DNA from: a virus
Length of the DNA: 44,503 bases
Reading direction: 5' to 3' (one strand)
Virus record (IMG/VR): IMGVR_UViG_3300024323_000012
Location: 1 to 44,503 of that record
In this document: piece after piece, positions 16,342 through 25,217 of the stretch
Layout: every line of letters begins with the position of its first letter
Numbering within the stretch: the first letter of the stretch is position 1
Position numbers and translations under genes: made by a program
The notes under the pieces: model-generated
Databases searched by the model: none
Seen by the model: the letters and a program-made list of their open reading frames with translations, nothing else
What the model was told of the DNA's origin: nothing

Positions 16342-16758
16342 TTACTTACCGAGTTGCTTTGCGGCCGCGAGCTGCTCGGTGAGTTCGCCGATCGCTGCGC
16401 TCTTCGATGCGTATGCCTTCACGAATGCGGCCTTGAGCTCGGTGAGGAGAACTTCCTGCCGGAGTTGCTCGCGGCCCTTGAAGTCGCGGCCTTCGAACGA
16501 AAACACGCCGCTCTTGTTCGTGATCAGACCAATGCTCTCGGCCACTTCAATGAAGTGATCACCAACGTGCGAGTTGACTGTGGACGCAGTCAGCGGCGCA
16601 TCGGCGTCGATGACGAGTTGCTCGCGAATGAGCATTTCCAGACTTGCATCCGAGATCTCGCCTTTCGTGATTGTCTGGCCTGGGATACGCACCTCGTTTC
16701 CCACGCGGATCTGGCCGTGTCGGATTTCGTATTTCTTCGCCTTCTTATCGGTCGCCAT
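16342..16758 (-). CDS. Mu gp35-like small head protein
   Basis: 138 residues from ATG at 16758, with AAGGAGA 6 bases upstream; earlier in-frame starts would lie in the hairpin after the capsid gene. The N-terminus is basic (MATDKKAKKYEIRHGQIRVG) and the C-terminus helical (LTEQLAAAKQLGK). By place between the major capsid and the DUF1320 gene it matches Mu gp35, whose role is not settled. No catalytic motif is visible. Confidence 0.65.
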   Translation of the reverse strand: MATDKKAKKYEIRHGQIRVGNEVRIPGQTITKGEISDASLEMLIREQLVIDADAPLTASTVNSHVGDHFIEVAESIGLITNKSGVFSFEGRDFKGREQLRQEVLLTELKAAFVKAYASKSAAIGELTEQLAAAKQLGK

Positions 16759-16791
16759 CGCAGTTCTCCTTTTTCGGTTTTGAGCTCGAAA

Positions 16792-16819
16792 GAGGGCGCG
16801 AACAGAAGTTCGCGCCCTC
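16792..16819 (-). terminator. Perfect 12-bp hairpin directly after the major capsid gene
   Basis: GAGGGCGCGAAC (16792-16803) and GTTCGCGCCCTC (16808-16819) pair without mismatch around a 4-base loop. On the transcribed strand the stem is followed by only a short TTT, so it may be a leaky terminator or an mRNA 3' stabiliser that raises capsid expression over the next genes. Confidence 0.6.
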
Positions 16820-16840
16820 GCGGCAAGCACAAGAGCGAGA

Positions 16841-17866
16841 TCAGAGCGAGACGGTCTTGCCAGAGATGTTCTTGCCCATGAACACCCGGCAGATCTTTCC
16901 GTCCTTGTCGCCCATCCGGACTAAGCCCCACGCGTCGTGCGCGACCTTGATGAGCGCGTCGCCGGCGACAGTCTTGTCGGCGTATTCGTCGACGAACGGC
17001 TGCCCCTCGAGACGCGCGATCGCGCCGGGGAGAGGATCGCCGGGATTCGGCTTCGGCACGGGAAGGTAGATCAGCACGACGTCGCCCCAGAGGTCCGCCG
17101 TAACGATGCTGTTGGGATCCGCGGCGTCGACGTCGACGGAGTAGGAACCCGAAAGCGTTTCGACAGACGCCACGCCGAGGATCTCGGCGAGACGGGCGTT
17201 GTTCGGCTCTTTGCCGGTCGTACCGACCGCGCGGCCGAGCACCTTCGGGTGATCGACGAGCGCTTCGATCGTCAGCGGTCCGAAAGCAACGGCGAGACGA
17301 TCCTTCTTCACATTCAGCTTCCGGCGCGCGATGTTGATCCATCCGCGCAGGTCACCGATGGGATCGGAGTTCACCGTGTCCATCCACTGCTTTGTGGACG
17401 TCGCCTCGACGTGGACCATCGACGTTGCGTACTCGGTCGCGGTCTGGAAGATCGTCGAAACGGCGACCTCCATGCCGAGCATCGTGACGTCTGCGCCGCG
17501 CTTGGTCTTGTTCTCGACGAAGGTGTCGAGGTTGGCAGCGATGATTTCGCTGAGCTCCCATCCGTAGATCGGAACCTCGACTTCATACCGCGCGATCTGA
17601 TACCGGCCGGCATCGGTCGACAGATCGAGCCGCACGCGCTTGGATCCCATCGACACGCGCAGTTTGTCGATCGGGATAAACGACGACGGCCGCCAGACCG
17701 GATACACACCGGCTTCCTTCGGCGTCGGCACGATCGGACAGATCTGCGAGACTCCTACGAAGTCGTCGTTGCGGTAGCCGCTGACGAGATTCGAATTGTG
17801 CGTGTCAACCTCGCGGAGATCCGCGAGCTTGTCCGCGATCAGTTGCCTGAGATTCTTGTCGCTCAT
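16841..17866 (-). CDS. Major capsid protein
   Basis: 341 residues. ATG at 17866 lies 8 bases after GGGAGG, while the GTG two codons earlier is too close to it. Size, position after protease/scaffold and decoration genes, and the pattern 'RVRLDLSTDAGRYQIARYEV' followed by 'VPIYGWE' (like '..TDtYyc.eyaL...ip' of phage capsid subunits) support the major head protein, presumably HK97-fold. A perfect hairpin follows the gene, in keeping with high expression. It forms the icosahedral shell. Confidence 0.8.
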   Translation of the reverse strand: MSDKNLRQLIADKLADLREVDTHNSNLVSGYRNDDFVGVSQICPIVPTPKEAGVYPVWRPSSFIPIDKLRVSMGSKRVRLDLSTDAGRYQIARYEVEVPIYGWELSEIIAANLDTFVENKTKRGADVTMLGMEVAVSTIFQTATEYATSMVHVEATSTKQWMDTVNSDPIGDLRGWINIARRKLNVKKDRLAVAFGPLTIEALVDHPKVLGRAVGTTGKEPNNARLAEILGVASVETLSGSYSVDVDAADPNSIVTADLWGDVVLIYLPVPKPNPGDPLPGAIARLEGQPFVDEYADKTVAGDALIKVAHDAWGLVRMGDKDGKICRVFMGKNISGKTVSL

Positions 17867-17932
17867 CTTCACACCCTCCCTGCCACCCTTGATGGCGATG
17901 TTGTTGGACTTGTTCTTGTCGGTACTGACGGC

Positions 17933-18424
17933 TTACGGAGCGAGCAGACCCTGAGCGCGCAGGACCGCTTTGATCGCGTTGACGGTCGTCTCGAGTTGCC
18001 CGAGCGTCGCGCCGGCCGTGTCGGCGATCGCAGCGCTGGCCACTGGTGCCACTTCCTGAATTACGAGGGCGAGAATCTGGCCGCCGGCGCCAGTCGTACA
18101 CGCTTCGAGAGCGATGGCATTGCCGACCTGGCCGACGCCGCGAGTGATCGCGCGTCCCTGGTTGTCGCTCGTCAGCACGTCCTTGACAGCGACGTTTCCC
18201 CCGGTCTCGATCGTCGCGAGCCCGAGCGTAATAACCGTTACCGTCTTGTTGAGTGCAACGTCCGCGGTGTTCAGCCACGTGCGCGCGACTCCACGAGCGC
18301 GCACGCCGGCCGCGGCGACTTGATTGCCTGCGTCATCGACGAATCGCCCAACAGCAACCGCCGCAGTCGGCACGAACGTTTCCGTCAGAATCTCGATCCA
18401 GAATGCTTTTGCGTAGTTGAACAT
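17933..18424 (-). CDS. Head decoration protein (DUF2190-like)
   Basis: 163 residues from ATG at 18424 (GGAGGG 9 bases upstream). Ala/Val/Gly-rich; the segment RAITRGVGQVGNAIALEACT matches the DUF2190 signature '...G.a.G.AleaA..G....V'. It lies between protease/scaffold and capsid. DUF2190 proteins are known to decorate or stabilise capsids. The last ~60 residues add a helical tail (VNAIKAVLRAQGLLAP). Confidence 0.7.
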   Translation of the reverse strand: MFNYAKAFWIEILTETFVPTAAVAVGRFVDDAGNQVAAAGVRARGVARTWLNTADVALNKTVTVITLGLATIETGGNVAVKDVLTSDNQGRAITRGVGQVGNAIALEACTTGAGGQILALVIQEVAPVASAAIADTAGATLGQLETTVNAIKAVLRAQGLLAP

Positions 18425-18466
18425 CTGAGTAGCCCTCCGTCCTCGTGTGTGTGTTGGTCTGTTTCG

Positions 18467-19273
18467 TTAGGCCGTCGCGACGGCATCTGCCGTGGAAGAC
18501 CGCTCTTTGCGAATTGCGTTTGCCTCTGCGTACTTGTCCATGCCCCAGCCCTTCTCGGCCAGGATGGCGCGCACCTCACTCTCGATGTCGACGCTCGATG
18601 CGCTGACGACGCGCTGCTCGCCGGCGACAGCACGCTTCTGCGTTGTTGCAGAAGCGAGCTTCGGCTCCTTCGGCGCGGTGTCTTTGCTGGCCGGCTTCTG
18701 GACGATCGGCTGGCGTTGCGAGAGGTTGGTCTCGACCGCGGCGAGGTTCTCCGGACTCGACGACGCGATGCTCCGCAGCTCCGGTTCCTCGGCCGCGTTG
18801 TAGCGGTCGGCGAACTTGCGGAACATGGCGTCGATCTTTGCCTTCTCGCCGGTCTCACGCGCCGCCGCCAGTTGCTCCTCGAGCGTCGCAACCTCGCTGC
18901 GAGGCACACGCTCGGTCACGAGGCTGACCAGGTGCGCGGCGAAGGCCGTGCGCTTGGTCTCGGCTGGCAGACTTACGATCTGCAGGAGGTTCGCTGGAAC
19001 GTCGTCCGACTCGGCGGCGAGCTTCGCGGCCGCGAGCTGCACGACGCCATCCGGGATCTTCAATCCGCCGGCGATGAGCGCTTGCAGAATCGTCGCGTTC
19101 TTCGGCAGCGACTTCGCGAACTCGGACGAGGCCACTGCCGCGGGCTCTCCCGCTTCGCTCATGACCTGCACGAATTTTTCGCGCGCCGTGTCGATATGTG
19201 CGAGCAGCTCATCGGGGCTGTAGCACCACAGACTGTTCAAGAAGTTAATGAGAATGTCCACCCACTTTTCCAT
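18467..19273 (-). CDS. Nested in-frame scaffold protein (Mu gpZ-like)
   Basis: 268 residues starting at an internal ATG (codon 201 of the protease gene, MEKWVDILINFLNSLWC). GGAGG lies about 5 bases before this ATG, an unusually good ribosome site inside a coding region. The product is the helical C-terminal scaffold (for example LEEQLAAARETGEKAKIDAM) without the protease. In Mu and lambda, nested scaffold genes (Z; Nu3) are established. The internal start here is inferred from sequence. Confidence 0.65.
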   Translation of the reverse strand: MEKWVDILINFLNSLWCYSPDELLAHIDTAREKFVQVMSEAGEPAAVASSEFAKSLPKNATILQALIAGGLKIPDGVVQLAAAKLAAESDDVPANLLQIVSLPAETKRTAFAAHLVSLVTERVPRSEVATLEEQLAAARETGEKAKIDAMFRKFADRYNAAEEPELRSIASSSPENLAAVETNLSQRQPIVQKPASKDTAPKEPKLASATTQKRAVAGEQRVVSASSVDIESEVRAILAEKGWGMDKYAEANAIRKERSSTADAVATA

Positions 19274-19873
19274 TCCTGCCTCCATTGATGCCGCGATGCG
19301 GCGTGTATGAAAACGAGCTGCGGCCATGGCCGCAGTCAGCGGCGGCTGGTCGTTAGTACGCGGTGTGTTGGTCAGCGCCCAGGAGTCCAGCGAGGTAACG
19401 GTGAGCGTCTTGTCCTCGAAGTAGACGACGGGCGAGAAGTAGCGGTATTCGCCGTTGCGCAAGTACGCATCGGCGGCCGCGGTCCAGCGGATCGAGGTCG
19501 CCCACAGACCACGAGCGTCAACCCGGAACCCCGAGAATGCCGCCCAGCCTGCAGCGGGCGCCTGGATGCCGGTCTTGGCGGCGTAGAGGCTCTGATGGTG
19601 ATAGTCGCAATGAATGTCGATGCCGCGCGCCTTGATCTCCGCGACGACCTCCTCGAGCGCAGCACGCGGCGTCTTCAGCGTGATGTCCTCGAGCACCCAT
19701 TCCGGGGATGGGATGAGCAGCAGATCGGTCGGTGGTTCGCCTCCCAGCGCGTCGGCCGCGAGACGCCGATCGGCGGCGATGACCTGCCACGGACCGACAG
19801 CGATCGAAAGCCCCCCGCCAACACTGGCGATCACGGCCTTTCCTTTGTCGGGCTTCCTCAATTGGGTAGTCAT
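18467..19873 (-). CDS. Prohead protease-scaffold polyprotein (Mu gpI-like)
   Basis: 468 residues from ATG at 19873, ATGA overlap with the head morphogenesis gene. The N-terminal ~190 residues match the Mu I protease domain: an early 'LLLIPSPEWVL', then IDIHCDYHHQSLYAAKTGIQ with the conserved D-Y-H-H, and a serine-protease region ending in VTSLDSWALTNTPRTNDQPP. The C-terminal part is long, helical and charged, as in scaffolds. It should cleave scaffold and capsid during maturation. An internal translation start yields the scaffold alone. Confidence 0.85.
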   Translation of the reverse strand: MTTQLRKPDKGKAVIASVGGGLSIAVGPWQVIAADRRLAADALGGEPPTDLLLIPSPEWVLEDITLKTPRAALEEVVAEIKARGIDIHCDYHHQSLYAAKTGIQAPAAGWAAFSGFRVDARGLWATSIRWTAAADAYLRNGEYRYFSPVVYFEDKTLTVTSLDSWALTNTPRTNDQPPLTAAMAAARFHTRRIAASMEAGMEKWVDILINFLNSLWCYSPDELLAHIDTAREKFVQVMSEAGEPAAVASSEFAKSLPKNATILQALIAGGLKIPDGVVQLAAAKLAAESDDVPANLLQIVSLPAETKRTAFAAHLVSLVTERVPRSEVATLEEQLAAARETGEKAKIDAMFRKFADRYNAAEEPELRSIASSSPENLAAVETNLSQRQPIVQKPASKDTAPKEPKLASATTQKRAVAGEQRVVSASSVDIESEVRAILAEKGWGMDKYAEANAIRKERSSTADAVATA

Positions 19874-21189
19874 CGCTCAAACCCCGGCCAAAACCCGGCC
19901 AAACGCTCGCCTGAGGCGAGATCTCGCGTTTCACGTGGTGCACGGCCTGAAATCGCCACAGGCCGTTTTTGTGCGTTTCGCGCGGTATTCGCCTTCCGCG
20001 GCACTTTGCTCATCACCAGGTACCCCTTCCGGAGGGCATCCAGACCCGCCGCGTCGGTCACCCCGCCCCGCGCAATCCAGCCGCTCGGCGCCTGGTCGGC
20101 CCACATCCACACCGTCTCGCCGTCGACGTCGAATGCGCCGAAGAATCGCTTGACGACTGTCACTCCCTCGTCCGTCGCAAACGGCACGAACCACACCTCG
20201 GCCGGATCGGTCAGCAGCTCCGGAAGGAGAGGGGCGACCTCCGGATCGCGATCGCCGAACATCGCGTCGTAGCTGCCGCGGTTCACGATCGCGCCGTCGC
20301 CGAAGAGGTCGGGGACGATCGTCTCCTCGAGATCGTCGGGAACCCCGGCGGCCTCGCGCAACGCCGCCCATCCCTCCTCGGCGTCGCCCGCGGCCACCAG
20401 GTCCGGCCAGGCGATGACGTCTTCCTCTGCCAGCTCGGCGATCGGCGAGAGGCTGTACGTTTCCGCATCGCCGGCCGGGAGCTCGCCGGCGATCTTGCTG
20501 AATTCCTCCAGGAGCGACTTCGCGTCGCTGGCCAGCAGGCGCGGCGCCATGTCGAAGCCTGGCGCCGGATGAATCTCCTGGCCGTCAATCACGGCGAACT
20601 CGCCGTCGTCTTCCTTCCACAGCACTTTGCCGCCCTTGTCGGCGAAGGCCTGCGCCTGCTCGCGCGTCATCGAGACGAGCGCCAGGTGTCGTTCTCTGAA
20701 GTGGTTCGGCGGAGCGATGCGCTGCCAGCCCGGCCAGTCCGCCGGCGCCATGAAGCCCTGAAGCTGGAAGCAGATCACCGTGGTGTGGTCATCGCTCGGG
20801 CCGAGCGGGTACATCCAGATGGGCCGCGTGTCTTTCACCGCGAGCATCTTCTCGATGCGTCCGGAGCTGTAGGCCAGGCCCGTTGCCTGGCGAATCACGA
20901 GGTTCTGCCTGTCGACGGACAACAGTGACCCGCCATTCGCCGCCGTGAGTTGCGCATAGCCGGCGCGGAAGGTCGCGTCAGTCGTTCCGTTGCGCAGTGC
21001 CTCGTCGACCAGGCGATGTGTCGCCACGGCCTCCGCCTGGCGCGCCAGGCCAGTGACCCAGAACGCGCGCATCCGCGCATCGCTCGCGATCTTCGCGACT
21101 GCGCTGTCCGCCATCGGCACGCGTCCGCGATGAAAGGCGATCGCCTCGGAGAAGAAGCCGGTCGTCTTCTGCAGGCTAGGAGTTGGCAC
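19870..21189 (-). CDS. Head morphogenesis protein (Mu gpF/gp30-like) with possible C-terminal nuclease-like domain
   Basis: 439 residues from GTG at 21189, which has GGAGGT about 7 bases upstream; an ATG at 21216 without a site would lengthen it by 9 residues. It overlaps the portal gene end. The N-terminal part shows the gp30 pattern (RAFWVTGLARQAEAVATHR; 'YPLGPSDDHTTVICFQLQGF'). The last ~100 residues (AEVWFVPFATDEGVTVVKRF, then ETVWMWADQ) look like the PBECR-type nuclease-like domain that often ends these proteins. It is a minor head protein needed for assembly. Confidence 0.8.
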   Translation of the reverse strand: MPTPSLQKTTGFFSEAIAFHRGRVPMADSAVAKIASDARMRAFWVTGLARQAEAVATHRLVDEALRNGTTDATFRAGYAQLTAANGGSLLSVDRQNLVIRQATGLAYSSGRIEKMLAVKDTRPIWMYPLGPSDDHTTVICFQLQGFMAPADWPGWQRIAPPNHFRERHLALVSMTREQAQAFADKGGKVLWKEDDGEFAVIDGQEIHPAPGFDMAPRLLASDAKSLLEEFSKIAGELPAGDAETYSLSPIAELAEEDVIAWPDLVAAGDAEEGWAALREAAGVPDDLEETIVPDLFGDGAIVNRGSYDAMFGDRDPEVAPLLPELLTDPAEVWFVPFATDEGVTVVKRFFGAFDVDGETVWMWADQAPSGWIARGGVTDAAGLDALRKGYLVMSKVPRKANTARNAQKRPVAISGRAPRETRDLASGERLAGFWPGFER

Positions 21190-22807
21190 TGGCCACCTCC
21201 ACACCGACGTCCGCATTGCCGATCACAGCGGCAGTCGTCATCGAATCGCGAGCGAGCGAAGCGAACTTGCGCGGCTCACCGAGGTCCGGGTACGACTCCC
21301 AGAGCGCCGCGGCCAGCTCCTCGAGCGGAGTGCTGTCGACGAGCGCGTGAATGTCGGCGCCGATCGCCGCGAACTGCCGCTGCGCGAGCGCGCCGGCGAC
21401 GCGCTCGAGATCGTCGTGCGTGCGCACCGGATGATCCTTTGGCGCGTTGGCCGCGGCCGCACGACGGCGGCTGGGACGGCGCGACGCGTCGATCTCGTCG
21501 TTCGTCAGGTCTGCGTTGTCGTTCTGCGTGTTGTCAGCAACCGGCGCGGAGTCGTCCACTTTGATGTCGACGACCTCGGCGATCGAGAACTCCTCGAGGA
21601 TCTGCTGCTCACCAATCGCTTTGCCGAGCGGCTTGAGAATTTGATTGACCATCACGAACGAACGTCCGCGGGCCAGCACGTCGATCGGCGGCTCGTACTT
21701 GAGCTTCCAAGTCGGACAGAACGCCATGGCCACGTCGTAGCCGAACTTCAGCGTCGCGCGCACCTTGGACACGTCGCGGCGGACGGTGCTCATCACGCCA
21801 CGCGAGCCCAGCTTGATGAGCTTCTCGGCCACGCGTTGCGCACCTTTGTTGGCGAGCGTACCGGTACCGGACTTCGATCCAGCGGTCAGATCGTGACCCG
21901 TGAACATGATCGAAGCGTTGTCGTCGCAGCGTGAGGCCATCTTTTCGAAGATGTCGACCGATCCGGATCCACTGCCACTGGTGATCGTGACCTCGGTGCC
22001 TTTCGGGAACGCGCCGCGACCCTTGCGCGACATCGTCGCCACGGCCTTGATCACCGCGTCTTTGTCCTTCGGATCTTCGATGAAGGCCAGCACCCACGGC
22101 AGACCCCAGATATCGGAGAGCTCCATCCAGTCGGCGATCGAATAGTGCTTGAGGGCGTAGTCCCACAGGATCGACTTCCAGTAGCCGCCCTGGCGCGGAC
22201 CTCCTGGCTTGATGCTCGATGTGTGGATCGCCCACATGTTTGCGGCGAGATCGACACCGAACGACTGCGCATCCTTTGTGAGCAGCCGCAGCGTCGAATG
22301 CATCGGATCCCAGTACTGGCGCGTGACGTCGGGGAACTCCCATCCGAGGAGATCTTTGGTCTGCAGATCCCAAACGTTCTCCGCCCACCCGAATGGCGCG
22401 AAGTCGCCCCACACGACGTTGCCGACGAGCTTCTCGACGGGCAGTTCCGTGAGTTGCTCTTCGAGATCCTCTGCAACTTTCTTCGCCAGCCGCTTATCGG
22501 CACGCGTGGCTTTCTCGCGCGGGATTACTTCCCAATCGAGGCCAGCGATCGCATCTCTGTAGTCGCGCCAGAACCCGGCGAAACGCGTGTCGTTATCGAG
22601 CACGCGTTTGCAGAGCATTTGCGTCTGTGCGAGCGAAAGCTGATCGGCGATCGCGCGAGCGATCATCTCCGGAGGGATCTCGTCGCGGCCGAGCGTGCGG
22701 TACGCAAACGGATCCCACGTCTGGCCGATCGGCGAAACCGGCTCCTGCGGCGCGGCGTTGTAATCGAATGGCCGGCCGTAAGCGTCGACGACGAGAGAAG
22801 TCGGCAT
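21176..22807 (-). CDS. Portal protein (DUF935, Mu gp29-like)
   Basis: 543 residues from ATG at 22807 (TGATG with the terminase stop). The DUF935 landmarks are clear: 'DTRFAGFWRDYRDAIAGLDW', KVAEDLEEQLTEL, FGWAENVWDL, LLGWEFPDVTRQYWDP, and 'IEDPKDKDAVIKAVATMSRK'. Length fits Mu gp29 (~510). It forms the dodecameric ring at one capsid vertex through which DNA passes. The C-terminus is longer, with an Arg/Ala-rich linker (SRRPSRRRAAAANAPKDHP) and a helical end. Confidence 0.92.
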   Translation of the reverse strand: MPTSLVVDAYGRPFDYNAAPQEPVSPIGQTWDPFAYRTLGRDEIPPEMIARAIADQLSLAQTQMLCKRVLDNDTRFAGFWRDYRDAIAGLDWEVIPREKATRADKRLAKKVAEDLEEQLTELPVEKLVGNVVWGDFAPFGWAENVWDLQTKDLLGWEFPDVTRQYWDPMHSTLRLLTKDAQSFGVDLAANMWAIHTSSIKPGGPRQGGYWKSILWDYALKHYSIADWMELSDIWGLPWVLAFIEDPKDKDAVIKAVATMSRKGRGAFPKGTEVTITSGSGSGSVDIFEKMASRCDDNASIMFTGHDLTAGSKSGTGTLANKGAQRVAEKLIKLGSRGVMSTVRRDVSKVRATLKFGYDVAMAFCPTWKLKYEPPIDVLARGRSFVMVNQILKPLGKAIGEQQILEEFSIAEVVDIKVDDSAPVADNTQNDNADLTNDEIDASRRPSRRRAAAANAPKDHPVRTHDDLERVAGALAQRQFAAIGADIHALVDSTPLEELAAALWESYPDLGEPRKFASLARDSMTTAAVIGNADVGVEVASANS

Positions 22808-24558
22808 CAGACGAACCCTCCGCGGCCAAGGTCTCGGAAGTCGTCATCGCCGGCGATGTCGATGGCGTCGTCGATAGGAAAGAACGCGAAAGGCTGGATC
22901 GACGGCGCGACCAGGCGCGCCAGGACGGCCGACATGCCGGCCATGCCGAAGTGATTCTCGACGCCGTCGATGAAACGGTGGAGCTCATTGCCGGCCGCGC
23001 TCTTCTTGGGAACCTTGCGCAGGTTCTTGAGGTGATCGCCGACGAGCTGCATCGTGCGCGAGCGCTCGTTCGGCAGCAGTAGACCGTGATCCGGATGCGT
23101 CGACTCCGCGCAGAACTTGGCCAACGCCGCGTCGCGATCGAACTTCACACAGAGGTATTTCGGGCCGCGCGGATTCTGCGCGCCGCCGATCGTGTCTTCC
23201 TCGACGAGCTGCTCTTCGACCATCGTCAGTTCGTGGTTGTTGGCGAAGTCGAGCAGCGCAACGTTCTTCGGAAAGCGGTACGCGAGCTTGCGCGAATCAG
23301 TGAGCAGCGGCTTCTTATCGATGACGCCGAACCGCGGCTGCAGCTTCTCGATCAAAGTCGTGACGCGTTCCACCCACGAATCCGAATTCATCTTCTCGGC
23401 CCACACCAGGCGGCGCGTTCCGTCCGGCAGAAACTCCTCGGCCCAGAACCAGCAGGCGTTGCCGGCGTCGACGCCGAAGAAGATCGGATGCGACGTGCGG
23501 GCGAGCTTGAGCACGTAGTCGCGCTCCATCCTGCGCAGCTCGACGTCGCCGATCGGCTGCATCGCGCCGGCGTTCGGAAAGGCGCGCTTCGAGCGATCAA
23601 AGATCGCCATCTCATCCGGATCCCCGCTCTCGACTGCGCCGAGGTAATCCTTCATGATGAGATTCGCATCGATCGCACCGAGCGAGATCGCGGAAATGCG
23701 GAACGAGTACAGCCCGTCTTTCTCACGCTCCGGATGCGTGGCCACCCACTCACCCTTGCCGACGATGTCGAGCTTCTTGTGGCACTCCGGGCAGACCCGC
23801 ACCCACGTCCCGTTGAACACCTGCATGCAGTCGGGGAACGACTCCTCGAGGCAGATGTCCGCGCGGCCGCAGGCCATGCACTTGACGAGGAATCGCCGCT
23901 GCGATCCGTCGTCGAAACTCTTGTGGATGCCGGCGCCGTCCGCATACGGCGCGGAGAAACGAATTGCCAGGCGCAGCTTCGAGTGCGTCATGCGGCCCTT
24001 CGTCCAGCGCGCCACGTTGGCCGGAATCTTGTCGAACTCGTCGAGGAGCTGCAGATCCTGCGGATTGGCGATCGCGCCCTTGAGCGTGTTGAGTCCCTTG
24101 AGGTAGAGATACTTCCCATCGCCCAGCTCTTTGAGCACGCCGCGGTCGACGCCGGCGTCTTTCATCCGGCCGGCCAGAAAGAGCGACCGCTCGATGGTCG
24201 GGTTGAAGCGAGCGGCGCCGAACTCCGAGGCCATCTTGTCGTCGGGGAAGAAGTAGCCGACGTTGTAGCCGAGCTCCGCGACCGCCCACAGCGCTACGCC
24301 GATCGCCAGGGTCGAGAAGCCGATCTGCTCGGCCTTGGCGATCGCCACACGCGCATCACAAACGCGATCGACGATGAGACGCTCGATCAGCCGCACGATG
24401 AAGAGCAGCGGCTCATGACCCTTGAACGAGAAGAGGCCGGAGTCCGTATGGATCTCCTCCTCGAGGAAGCGCTCGAGCGAGCGGCGCGGCTTCTTCCTTT
24501 CCTTTGCGGCCGGCCGTTGCGGACGGTCGATGATCTGGTCGAGCACGGGCGTTTTCAT
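22807..24558 (-). CDS. Terminase large subunit (GpA-like / Mu gp28 position)
   Basis: 583 residues from ATG at 24558 (ATGA overlap). The ATPase centre has a deviant Walker A region KAEQIGFST (residues 75-83), resembling the 'K.aQvG.T' of GpA-type terminases, and a Walker B LLDE at 171-174. A four-cysteine zinc site follows (C227-C230, C256-C259), also a GpA feature. The nuclease part includes FFGVDAGN and FGVIDKKP. It packages DNA by the headful mechanism expected for transposable phages. GpA-like motifs combined with a Mu-type portal are notable. Confidence 0.85.
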   Translation of the reverse strand: MKTPVLDQIIDRPQRPAAKERKKPRRSLERFLEEEIHTDSGLFSFKGHEPLLFIVRLIERLIVDRVCDARVAIAKAEQIGFSTLAIGVALWAVAELGYNVGYFFPDDKMASEFGAARFNPTIERSLFLAGRMKDAGVDRGVLKELGDGKYLYLKGLNTLKGAIANPQDLQLLDEFDKIPANVARWTKGRMTHSKLRLAIRFSAPYADGAGIHKSFDDGSQRRFLVKCMACGRADICLEESFPDCMQVFNGTWVRVCPECHKKLDIVGKGEWVATHPEREKDGLYSFRISAISLGAIDANLIMKDYLGAVESGDPDEMAIFDRSKRAFPNAGAMQPIGDVELRRMERDYVLKLARTSHPIFFGVDAGNACWFWAEEFLPDGTRRLVWAEKMNSDSWVERVTTLIEKLQPRFGVIDKKPLLTDSRKLAYRFPKNVALLDFANNHELTMVEEQLVEEDTIGGAQNPRGPKYLCVKFDRDAALAKFCAESTHPDHGLLLPNERSRTMQLVGDHLKNLRKVPKKSAAGNELHRFIDGVENHFGMAGMSAVLARLVAPSIQPFAFFPIDDAIDIAGDDDFRDLGRGGFV

Positions 24559-25202
24559 CGCCGCACCGCCTCCTCGGCCAGTTGATCGGTGCGTGCGTCG
24601 ATGATCTTTGCCAGCTTCTCAGCCAGCTCCGGATGATGCTTCAGCTCTTTGCGAAGATCTTCTTTCATTCGCTCGGCGCCGCGGCGGATGTCTTTCTCTA
24701 CCGAGCGGCGCGCTCTCTCGCGCGAGGCCGCCGATGAGTTGAGGCGGGATTGAAGATTGACCTTGACCTGATCCTCTTTGCTCAGGATCTGGCCGGAGAG
24801 CAGCGACTTGAAGACCATCGACTGCGCGAGCTCGCCGGCGACGCTCGTCAGCATCAATCCGTCCTCTTCAATGTTGGCCTTGAGCGCTCGGGCGAGACTG
24901 AGCATCGTCTCCTGCTCGATCAGCTCCTGCTCGAACTTGTCGTACCAGCGCTGCAGAGCGGACCAGGACAACGACGTGCGGAATGCTTCGTGTTGATCAT
25001 GGATCCAGTCGAGCTTTTCTTCGATCGACCACTCCGGATGCGCGAAGTAGACGTCTTTGACGACCTTCGCCAGATCGGGATTCGAGTCGATCGTGCCGTG
25101 ACCCTTGACGCCGCGCACAGGAGGGCCGTCCGGATTGCCGCGGGGCTTCCGTTTCGCGCGCGGCTTCGCCGCCGGCGTCTTGCGTTTGCGGCTAGTGGCC
25201 AT
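24555..25202 (-). CDS. Terminase small subunit (DUF3486 / Mu gp27-like)
   Basis: 215 residues from ATG at 25202. A basic, Pro/Lys/Arg-rich start (MATSRKRKTPAAKPRAKRKP) is followed by an HTH-like segment ('HPEWSIEEKLDWIHDQHEAF', 'TSLSWSALQRWYDKFEQEL') and a charged coiled-coil C-terminus. The layout fits DUF3486 small terminases of Mu-like phages, which recognise DNA and regulate the large subunit. The ribosome site is weak (GAGG 13 bases upstream). Confidence 0.75.
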   Translation of the reverse strand: MATSRKRKTPAAKPRAKRKPRGNPDGPPVRGVKGHGTIDSNPDLAKVVKDVYFAHPEWSIEEKLDWIHDQHEAFRTSLSWSALQRWYDKFEQELIEQETMLSLARALKANIEEDGLMLTSVAGELAQSMVFKSLLSGQILSKEDQVKVNLQSRLNSSAASRERARRSVEKDIRRGAERMKEDLRKELKHHPELAEKLAKIIDARTDQLAEEAVRR

Positions 25203-25217
25203 TGCTCGCGCGATGCC

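Noticed and set aside
16937-19288. 783-codon plus-strand frame across capsid, decoration and protease genes
   Set aside because: It runs antisense through several well-supported late genes and is rich in Arg/Asp/Leu, typical of codon-bias shadows.
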